Shown here in pieces: positions 47,318 through 59,300 of a stretch of DNA of 64,000 nt. Source of the DNA: Liolophura sinensis (lineage: Eukaryota; Mollusca; Polyplacophora; Chitonida; Chitonidae). The stretch spans positions 72,266,984-72,330,983 of the forward strand of contig NC_088300.1 in assembly GCF_032854445.1 (NCBI RefSeq). The letters are read 5' to 3'. The translations under genes and the position numbers were made by a program. The notes under the pieces are model-generated. The model saw nothing but the letters and a program-made list of their open reading frames with translations, ran no database searches and was not told the DNA's origin. Position 1 is the stretch's first letter; the number at the start of each line of letters is the position of its first letter.

Positions 47318-50300
47318 GCAGACTTACATGGAAGCCCATGCTACTAGTTTGAACATGCATTTTATACAGAGGGGCATTTAGGTAGAGAGAGCTGCAGCAG
47401 TGACTAAAGTCATTTTACACCCTTCATGTATATATTATGTTTGTTCGGATTGGCTTTGATTGTCATTAGTCATAATACTGAGTACCAGTAGGCCTATGTT
47501 ATGAATTGCTGACAAGACTGTATGGCGAGTTAACCATAACATACATGTAATAATGGATTTCCATGAAAACATGAAAATACACCATGAAACTAGGAAGCTG
47601 TGGTTCTATACATTTAACTGTGACAGAATCATACAGTGACAGTTGTAGATTAAGGTGTTGCATAATTTTGTTTGAATAAATCTTGCACAAATTATCCTGT
47701 GTCAGGAACAACATGTTTGCATTGTAACTCTCATGGCTGTGTGATTCAAATCCCATGATTAAAGTTACATATTTACATATTTGCAGCTAGAGAAGCTGAG
47801 TTTTCCCCAGGTTCATATTCACTTTTGAACTCTATAAGGGGTACAGAGATGGAGCAGATTCAGGGACATTGTTTGTTTGTAGTGGTTTGTTTTACTTTTA
47901 ACAGTGCCATTGATAAGAATGCAGAGAAGTACATCAAGCGCTTAGCAGAGACAGTTGCCATCCAGAGCGTGTCTGCACTCCCAGAAAAGAGGCCGGAGGT
48001 GGTGCGCATGGTCAACTGGACAAAGACGGTAAACTGTCCAACAGACATATACATTTTTATAAAAAAAAAAATTTTAGTACTATTCTTAGTAAATTGTTTC
48101 TATCTGTATGAATTGATTATAAGTAACGAATGAAAATATATATGCATTAGGAATATCTGGCTAATTTATATTTTAATGTATAACTAAGACACACTGTATA
48201 GTAAGTTCAAAATAATAACATTTAGATCCTGAATTTAACATTAGGAACAAACATATGGACATGCATGTGAGACCATATTTACTTGACCCATAAAATTGAC
48301 AGCAGAGGTTGAAGTGAGAAAGGCTTGAGTACGTCAATAAACAAATTAGAACTAAGGACAAACTAGGTTTGATTCTGATTTATGAGGTTTCAGGCTGAAG
48401 GGTCGTTAGGAGGTTTGTTAGGCATCTGCCAGAGGGTGATAGTTTATTCTGGCTCTCCGGTTTCTTAAACCTATAAAACTGATTGTTGAATAAATAAGTA
48501 CAGACTCACTACACTGTAATAGTCGAGCAATTAGATTGCCAGCATTCTAATTGAGAGTCATATTCATTCCAGAGGTCTGGATCAAAGGCATTAAACTTGG
48601 CAATCCATGTTTTTTGCTGTTGACTCACAGTACAATGGGATAACTAGGCCAGTTAGTATATAAGCTAAGCCCTCAGTCAGTCAGAATATTGTCATGTTTG
48701 ATGTGAGCATAGAGTGAAGGGGTGGGCTGTTACTATGTGGCTGGGTGGGCTGTGATGTCTGGTGTCTGCTGTGACTGGGTGGGCTGTCATGACTGGTGTC
48801 ATCGCACTGTCACTGGGACGGCTGTCAGAACTGGTGTCAGCGTGCTGTGATCAGGTGGGGTGTCATATTTGAGGACAGCATGTTTGTAACCGGGTGGGGT
48901 GTCTTGTTTCCACTCGTGTCAGCATACTTTGACTGGGTGGCTCTCAGCACTGGTGTCAGTATGCTTTGATCAAGTGAATTTCATATCTGGTGATTGTAAC
49001 TGGCTGGGGTGTTCATTGTCTGGCATCAGCATACTGACTGGATGAGGTATCCTGTTTTATGTTTTAGGACAGTCTTGTCTTGAAGTAGATAATACTTAGC
49101 TGTCAGATGTATTTATGTATCAAACAGTAATGGTAGTGAAATACAATTGTGTTTCCATTCTGAAGTTTGGAGGAAAATAGTATTGTTTAGCTCACAGGTG
49201 CTGTACGCTTTGAACAAATAAAGTAGAATATATTAGTTTATTGTACTATTATATCGAGCAATAAACAAGTGAGTCATGCTATAAAAGGCACAGACAAAGG
49301 TATTTAAAACTACAAAAATCATAAATTAAACTATTCAGAATACATGTGAGTGTTAATCTCAGTAGCATCTATAAATTTTTTCTACTAGATTTTTGGATGT
49401 GACAGTACATACATGTGATCATGCACGTATGTGTTAGACTGTGCAGAAATGCACCTGACAGGTTTGCCCCACACATACACAAGACAGGTTTTCTCGCCCA
49501 TGTATCATTTTATTTTTTTTACTGATTTATGGGCACCTAACAGGTGTTCTCCACCCATACACCTGACAGGTTTGTCCCATCCATACACCTGACAGGTTTG
49601 TCCCACTCATATACCAGACAGGTTTGCCTACCCATATACCTGACTGGTCTACCCACCCTTACACCTGACTGATTTGTCCCACTCATATATCTGACTGGTT
49701 TACCCACCCTTATACATGACATGTTTGTCCCACTCATACACCTGACAGGTTTGTCCCATACATACACCTGACAGGTTTGTCTCACCCATACACCTGACAG
49801 GTTTGTCCCACTCATATACCTGACAGGTTTGTCACACCCATACACCTGACAGGTTTGCACCACCCATACACCTGACAGGTTTGTCCAACTAATACACCAG
49901 ACAAGTTTTTCCCACCCTTATAGCCAATGTGTTGTTCACTGATACATGCACCTGACTCATAAATCTCACAGGTGTTCTTCACTTACACAGCTCACAGGTG
50001 TTCTTCACTCATACAGCTCATAGGTGCCCTGCACTCACACAGGTCACAGGTGTAAATTGACTCATACAGCTCACAGGTGCCATTCACTCATACAGCTCAC
50101 AGGTGCCATTCACTCAGACAGCTCACAGGTGCCATTCACTCATACACTCACACAGCTCACAGGTGCCCTGCACATACACAGCTCACAGGTGTTCTTCGCT
50201 CGCACAGCTCACAGGTGCCCTTCACTCATACACTCATAGAGCACTGAGGTTTTCTTCACACATACATCTACATCTGACAGGTATTCTTCTCTATGTAAGT

Positions 50301-53300
50301 GAAGTATTTCCAAGTGTATAATAAAATCCATGTTTGAATGTCTGTTGTCATGGTTGTACAGGAACTGGAGAAGCTTGGTGTAAAATGTGAGTTAGCTGAC
50401 ATTGGCACCCAGACCCTTCCTGATGGTACCAAGCTGCCGCTACCCCCTGTCTTACTGGGAACACTGGGTAGTGACCCCCAGAAGAAGACAATTCTGATTT
50501 ACGGTCATCTTGATGTACAACCCGCAGCCAAGGTACAGTGTACAGTGGAGTGGGAATTGTTCCCGGGAGATTTATGGCTCTGTTGGATCTCATGATGATG
50601 TGTGTTTATTCATGATTAGCTATGTAGGCTAGGTACAGATATATGCTGTCTCAGGTAAAATAGACTTCCATTATCTTTTTAAGTAGAAAGCTATCATGGA
50701 GAAGTAGTCAGCTAACTGAAGTGAAGTGCTGTAAAGACAGTCACTATGTGTAGTGATATTATACTCACATACACCTGTGTTTGGTTTCTATAAATACTGT
50801 ATTTCACCTGAAGTTTGGATGGTAAAAATGGATTTTCAGAAGCACACATGACATTAAACTGATGCTTTTGATGCCAACATGTTTTCTGACTTCACAAAAC
50901 AACTTCAATAGCCTGATTAAAGGTGGAGGAATCATTCAGAATCCAGCAATGTGACTCTTGAAAAAAGCTAACCTTTAGGTGAAATACGGCAATTCTGTGT
51001 CAGCTTGGAACTTCTTCATCTGCAAGGTCAAGGACATGCACACGCATGCACACACGCACCTGGCGTGATAATGTACTTTGTACATTTATAACTCTAGACT
51101 TAATATGGATCATGATGGCTCAGCAGTTTTTGCAGTTTCATGCACAAGGCCTGGAACATCTACATATCAAGTTAAATGATGTAGAAACACTCATGACTGC
51201 AACAAGTTCAAATCCACACGTTACCTTTAGGCCAGTCTGCATTATGTTTGTTATTTTTATTACCAGTTGCAGTATGTTTCTTTACATGGAGGTGTGGTTT
51301 AATACGATTCTTGTACATCAGTTGTCAGACACAGGAGGTAATGGTTCAATACCAGCCTTGAACTTTTAAGATTTCTCTTTGTTCCCGTATCAGTTCAGGC
51401 CTTAGTCAGAATAAGTGGTCAGCAGTGTGTGCTCATAGAGTTGATAAGGCAGATTTGCCAGAAGCTTGCTAGAATAACTTGGACATCACTTGTTTTTTAG
51501 CAAGATGAGCAGATGACATATTGAGCTTGCTCTGCAGGTGAAAATCTATTGCTTATTGAATAGTTTTTCAGTTATTTACCAGGTTGCAGTGGCTTTATTC
51601 TCCAGGCAGCCCAGCTTCGTATAAGCTGAAATACTGTTGAATATGGCATTGGAAAACTAATCAATCAGTTAAATAAAGTAATAAATCCAGCCTGTTCTGA
51701 ATGATTTGAAAGACTATAATTTGTATACTGAGTACTATTCTAAGAACCATCAATAAATATCTATGGATTTTTCTGGCACTTGTAGGAGGATGGCTGGGAC
51801 ACAGAGCCTTTTGTCCTGACGGATGTGGATGGAAAACTCTACGGGAGAGGGTCTACTGATGATAAGGTACTAGACATCATGGGTATACAGCATTCCAAAC
51901 TGTCCAGAGGATGGAATCTGCTTTCACTTTCACTTTCTGTGACGTCTGTATTGATGATGCTGTTTTTCAAATAATGCACATTCTACCCGGTTTCCACCCA
52001 TCATAATGCTGACAGCCATCATATAAGTGAAATATTCTGGAGTACTGTGTAAAACATCAATCAAATAAGTAAATAAATAAATTAATAAATCAAATGAAGT
52101 AAACTCTTTGGGGTAACGCAAGATGATCATGATATGAAGTATTAGCCAGAGAAAGAGAGCAATTTTCATGCAGAAGAATGCAGAAGTGTACACAAGCCCA
52201 TTATATTTGGTTATGCTCTGTCAAGTGAAGTGAAAATAATGTAGTCCTTGTTAGCCAGTGAACAGTGTGTGTGAGAAAATAACCAGGCAAACAAGTACAA
52301 ATTTTCATTTGTTGATGTGAAGGTGTATCTTCACCATTATTCACTTTATTTGCACAAAGGGATGGTACATGTGCCCTGCTGAAACTTGCATCTCCAAACT
52401 AATTGAAAACTACTACAGCAACCTGGCGTCACCAATCGATCCACTGACAAACCAATAGTCTACATACTTAAAACCCAGTCTTTATCAACAAATTTGGTAA
52501 AATTTGACCTGTATTCACCTTCCTGGTTTAAACAGTCATAGTAACATTACAACAACAATATGTTATGTCTTACCTTATAATAGTTTCCATTGGCTGCTCT
52601 GTGTTATGTTAATTATAGCCATCTGTATCAGATTTGTGAGCTCTTTCGGCAGATATTGAGTATGGCATAAAACACCAATCATATAAATAAATAAAAATCT
52701 TTCAGCAGATGGAAGGCTAGGAAACCATGCATAAAGACTGGAGATGAAGACAATCCCTAAATATCATTCTTGAACAGCAAAGCATGCTTATGTGAATGTC
52801 AGTTTATAATTACTTCTGGCAGATTACTTGAACTTTTTACTGTGTAATATGTACAGGCTGTTTGGTGTTACACTCTTTTTCTCTTATTCATGTGACAGGG
52901 TCCAGTGCTTGGATGGATCAACTGTCTGGAGGCCATGAAGGAGTTAGGACAGGAGGTGCCCGTAAATATGAAGGTACAAGTACACTGGTGGGCAACAGTT
53001 TGTAGTTATTTCATCTGGATGTGACTTGACTTGAGATGAAGCAGTTGAGACAGGAGGTGCCTGTAAATATGAAGGTACAAGTACACTGGTGGGCAACAGT
53101 TTGTAGTTATTTCATCTGTATGTGACTTGACTTGAGATCAAGCTAATGAGACAGGAGGTGCCTGTAAATATGAAGGTACAAGTACACTGATGGGCAACAG
53201 TTTGTAGTTATTTCATCTGGATGTGACTTGACTTGAGATGAAGCAGTTGAGACAGGAGGTGCCTGTAAATATGAAGGTACAAGTACACTGATGGGCAACA

Positions 53301-56300
53301 GTTTGTAGTTATTTCATCTGGATGTGACTTGACTTGAGATGAAGCAGTTGAGACAGGAGGTGCCTGTAAATATGAAGGTTCAAGTACACTGGTGGGCAAC
53401 AGTTTGTAGTTATTTCATCTGGATGTGACTTGACTTGAGATGAAGCAGTTGAGACAGGAGGTGCCTGTAAATATGAAGGTACAAGTACACTGATGGGCAA
53501 CAGTTTGTAGTTATTTCATCTGGATGTGACTTGACTTGAGATGAAGCAGTTGAGACAGGAGGTGCCTGTAAATATGAAGGTATAAGTACACTGATGGGCA
53601 ACAGTTTGTACTTATTTCATCTGGATGTGACTTGACTTGAGATGAAGCAGTTGAGACAGGAGGTGTCTGCAAATATGAAAGTACACTGAGTATAGATTAT
53701 ACCATTCTTATCTTTTTCAACAGTAGCCTCTCTTAAGAATTATACTTCCTATACAAAACCAGAAGTCTTTACAAAATAAGAAATTGAGTGCCATAATTAA
53801 CATCATACAGTACAAAGTAATATCACCAGAACAGCTGTAAACATGAGGAAATGCCAAGCTGGACTTTTTCAAGAAGCTTTGCCCTGAAGGAAGGTTATTA
53901 ACTTTGTATACTGGTAGCATATTTGAAATGAAAGTTTCTTTGAATTCTGTCCTGTATTTTGATGAATTGATTTATAGAAAGATAAGACAACAAATAATAT
54001 AACTTAAGTTAGTTTGGAAGAGGTGTTGAAACAGATCTTAACAGACACAGAGGCTTCTTACTGACATTCTTGGCAACTCAGTAAATCAATTTGTAGCCAG
54101 GGATTCTTGAGAGGCTAAGGGATGCACCATGTTAGAGCAATGAGAAACATGTTGTTGTGTGGCTCGTATCCCACGGTCACATGGGTAAAAGCCTCAACAG
54201 GGCTTGGGTGACATTGGTGAAAACAGTTGCGTTCTCGTGTTGTAGAAATAACTCACAACCTGATCATAGGAGAGTTTTCAGTTGTCTCAGTGCGAGTGAT
54301 TTTGCTTACTTTGAACTGCAGTATCTTGGTTGTGTCACATCACAAAAAATAAAGTTACACTTTTCAAAGTTTCTCTGGGATACTTTATAATCGATGCATA
54401 TACAGTTGGCTTAGTGTTGTCTTTTTTTGTAAGTACCGGCATACCTATATGTCCTGTTTTGCTTTACAGTTTGTGTTCGAAGGCATGGAGGAATCCGGAT
54501 CAGAAGGGTTGGATGATCTGATTTTCTCTCAAAAGGACACCTTTCTCAAGGTAAACTGCTTGTCCAGCTACAAACTGAGTACAGGTATCCAGTACATATC
54601 CTCTTGTTACATAGTCACTCAAAAACACAAAAACCTGGTTTACTCTTGTCAAGATGACTGTCTTGTATTGCCAGAATAGTGAAAAGTTTCCAATTACAAC
54701 AACGACATGAAATAATGCACTCAGATTGACTCTCTGTGATGTGACGCAGGTTACTAAGGCATTACCCCTGTCTCCGATGTGTAAATGAGATAATGTGCAG
54801 AAGCAAATTAGCCTATCAAAATTTAAGTCATCATTTTGAACAGCTGAGCATCAGTTGGTGTATTTGAAAGGCTATCTTTGACTGTTCAATGGACGATAGA
54901 TCTATCCATGAAACAGACGAGGTTGTATGGGAGTATTAGGGAGCTCTGAACACGTACTAGCACTGTGCTGTTGCAGGTATCAGTAATAATGATACAGTAA
55001 TAATACTGTATTTTCTGAGAGAGATCAATTAGTTACAAAACCAGTTTTCCTTTAGTCCCTCATGCAAACATACAATCACTCAAAAAGTTATGTACAAGGT
55101 CTATGCAGTATGTATAAAATATAGATGAACCTGATATAAGATGATCAAAGACTATATATACTGTAGTGCATCATGATGTACAGTTTCACAGAAGTCTTTG
55201 ACATAATAAACATTTCCATTTTTTTGGTGGAAAATATTGACATTCTGTGATTTTTTACATGTATATGGAGTCAGTTCGACAGTTTCACCCCAGAATATTT
55301 AAAAGAATTTTTAATGGTATTAGTTCTAGGTTTAGGAGGGATGAGGTTCATGTATGTTGTAGATTAAAGGTTATTTTGATACCCAGTTGCAGTGTACATT
55401 TAGGTAAACTGGCTGAATAGGTAGCTTGGGGTTAGTCCAAACAGAATCAAAGAGACAGCCTCAGTTTAAAATGCAACGAACTTGAAACCTTGTGATAAAT
55501 CAGAGGTGTGATTTAATATTCTTGCAACTACAACCCCTCTCCAGCTGGAACAGGAGAACATGTGCTGGACAAATTCCCCGCCCTCCTCCATTGCTCTCCT
55601 GGAGGGATATAGCTTTGTCTTGTTGTTATATATAGGTAAAAAGTTTGCAGTTCTAGAGCATGATTGACTATTGCACATTAATGCCGGAACATTAATGGTA
55701 ACCTTACATGCATAGCGAGGTAATTGTATAACATATGAATAAAATGTAATGCTATATAAATGTAACAGACATTAACACGACATAATATCTGAAGCCTCAT
55801 TGTCTGTAAAAGAATATTCTAGTATATTTAATTTGTTGTTTTCCTTCAGTTATTGTAGCTGACTATGTTCCACATTTCCATAAAGAACATATGGTCAAGA
55901 TGTATAAATATTTGCTCACATATGCTTTCAGGGTGTAGACTATGTGTGTATTTCTGACAACTACTGGTTGGGAAAAAACAAACCTTGTATTACCTATGGT
56001 CTGAGGTAAGATTTATGTGTACTGTACATTGTGTAAATATTTGAACATATCAGGAAATTTCTTTTATGAATATTTAATAAACTTGACAGAGAATTAATAT
56101 TTTGTGTGTCATTTCAGAGGCATCAGCTACTTCTTCATTGAAGTGGAATGTTCAACCAAAGATTTACACTCTGGAGTATTTGGAGGAACTGTGTAAGTTT
56201 TTTGTCAGTTCTTTTATCATTACTTACATTTTTACATTTTCTGGCTGATCAAATAATTGCTCTCTCCCTCTAACCTGCTGTTTTTTCCAATTGTTATCTT

Positions 56301-59300
56301 CTTGTCAACAGTTTCAACACTCAAAAAGCTTTTCATTTGTCCTCGTAGAAGTGTGGTGGTTTTCCATGTGTATCCAGTCGCCATAGTGTATGCTAGATTT
56401 CCCTCGTGTACAGTGTATGCTTGATTTCCCTTGTGTACAGTGTATGCTAGATTTCCCTTGTGTACAGTGTATGGTAGATTTCCCTTGTGTACAGTGTATG
56501 GTAGATTTCCTCATGTACAGTGTACGTTTTGGTTTCCCTTGTGTACAGTGTATGCTAGATTTCCCTTGTGTACAGCGTATGCTAGATTTCCCTTGTGTAC
56601 AGTGTATGCTAGATTTCCCTTGTGTACAGTGTATGCTAGATTTCCCTCATGTACAGTGTACGTTTGGTTTCCCTTGTGTACAGTGTATGCTAGATTTCCC
56701 TCATTACAGTAGATGCTAGATTTCCCTCGTGTACAGTAGATGCTAGATTTCCCTTGTGTACAGTGTATGCTAGATTTCCCTCATGTACAGTGTACGTTTG
56801 GTTTCCCTTGTGTACAGTGTATGCTAGATTTCCCTCGTGTACAGTAGATGCTAGATTTCCCTTGTGTACAGTAGATGCTAGATTTCCCTTGCGTACAGTG
56901 TACGTTCGGTTTCCCTTGTGTACAGTGTATGTTAGATTTTTCTAAAGAGGAAAAAGTATTTCTACACAATGTCTCCTGTAAATAAATAATATTTATTGCA
57001 AACCAAATCAACTTATAGGTAATTTTAGGGCTTGGAAAATTCAAATTTTATACATTTCTACATTCTTCATACAGATTTTGTGGGTTGTACTGTAGAAATT
57101 TTGGGTTTTCAGTCATGAAGCCATGTGGGATCTAATGTACCTGATGAACAATCTGGTTGATGTGAACGGGAAGATCTTGATTCCAGGCATTCACGACACT
57201 GTGGCAGAGCTGACGGACAAAGAGAGAGCTTTGTATCAGGCCATCGACTTTGACTTGGTATGAGGATAGATTTTCCATACTATGTATTCAGCGTAATATA
57301 TTGAGGGAGAAGAATAAAATATGTTTGAGTGTAATAAAGTATCAATCAGAGAAGAAGATAAATCAAACAGATTTAGTGAATATAACGTAACTTTGTGATA
57401 AAATAATTGAAAATGTCTAATGGACTAAGGTTATAACTTTCGACAATGTGTAATTTACTAAGCCATCTTTTCCTTCTTTGGGATTGGATCTTGGCTCAGG
57501 ACTAAGACCAGGTCTGAAGACTTTTCATTTAAAGTAAATGTAAATGCATGATGTGCAGGTGCACATATCTACAACGCCTTGTGGCCTATAAGTTATCTCC
57601 CTTGCCCTCTTCAACCATGTGTTGCATTGAGATTTTGTTTGGGTCATTATTGACTGTTCACAATCATTCAAGATGATCATTGTTTTTATACAGGAAGACT
57701 ATAAGAATGATGTTGGAGTAAATAAGTTGATTCATTCAAAGAAGGACGAGGCATTGATGAGCAGATGGCGTTACCCTTCTTTGTCTTATTCATGGTACAA
57801 TGAATTAAGAATTACTCATGTAATATTGAAATGTGAAATTGTACATGTAAATGTCGTTTTTGTTAGATGTATTCCTTTCAAATGCTTTAAACTACTTCTG
57901 CTGTTTGCATACCTTCAGTGTATTTTATTAGATTCATTAGGAAGTATATGTACTACATCATTTCATTCCATTATAATTGACATAAGCATATAGAAGTACC
58001 TTGGATTCACCAGAAAAGTACAAACAGATAAATATTTCTGGCTATGTTTAACGAAAATTTAAGAAGATAAATGATGTGTTTGACAGTCAGTCATAGGTTA
58101 TAAACTGGCCTGAAGGTCTGAAAGGCTCTTGTAAATACCAGTGCTCTTGACCAATGAGATGCTGTTTCACTACTGAATAAGGATCAGCTTTATGTCAGTA
58201 TGGTTTTGAGGGAAATGGTATTCCCAAAATTCCTCATGTATGTTTGAAATATTCTCATCTGTACATGAGTTATCAATCAAGTAATTTCTCCCCAAAAATC
58301 TGAAGTCAATATTTTGTATGGTAATGATAATTTAAACTTTTTGTGTGCTAGGGATTGAGGGTGCATTCAGCGGTACAGGAGCTAAGACTGTGATCCCTCG
58401 TAAAGTGATTGGGAAATTCTCCATCCGTCTGGTACCCAATCAGGAACCTCCAGAGATCGAGAGACTGGTAAAGGCATACTTAGAGAAACTTCACGCTGAA
58501 CGTGGAAGTCCTAACAAAGCCAAGTGAGTTGAGGCCTAACTTGTAAAATTGGCAGTGTTTAATGATTGGGTAGTATGTAGAGCTTGGGCAGGTATCTGCT
58601 CATGTAGCCGTTTTATTGACATTTGTAATGTGGCCCTATAAAATAAGATATTCATTTTTGAACTGTTGACAGTTCCTGATATGTTGTTGTTGTTCTTGCA
58701 GCATATTCATGTTTCATGGTGGCAAACCCTGGCACAGTGACTTCAACCATCCCCATTTTGAGGCAGGCAGACGGGCAACCAAAATTGGTACGTTTTGAAG
58801 GAATCACAAGTCAGGGTAGAGCTCATGTTTTATACTGCCAAATGGGGTTCTTGCTGGCTCAGATGGTTAAGCATTGGTGTGCTGTTACCATCACGCCCTT
58901 TAATTGACCAATGAGGCGTCCTGTTTGGATCCAGGCCTTGCTGTTTCGGCTGTTACATGAAGTTTGAGGAAGGGTAGGGGTTGTCTCTGGGCGCTCCCAG
59001 GCTCCTCCTCCATTAAACTTGACCATGGTGATATACATGCATATGTACATGTTAGTGAAAATTTTTTGAGCATGGGTATTGAAAACCAATGAGATAAATA
59101 GGTAAATACATATACTTCCAAAGCATCCAGGATGCAGTTACAAGTCAATCACAGTTTGTTTACATGGGCTGAGCATTGAATCAGATAACGTCAGCACTGA
59201 AAGGCAATTCATTTTTAGAACAAACCAGGAAAAATAAACCTGGTGTCATAAGAAGACTGAACATGTAGCGGTGTTAAGTGACATGTGGAGATGACTTGAT

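Noticed and set aside
49540-50285. Regular direct repeats that might suggest a CRISPR array
   Set aside because: Units are contiguous without unique spacers, and the locus is an intron of an animal gene.
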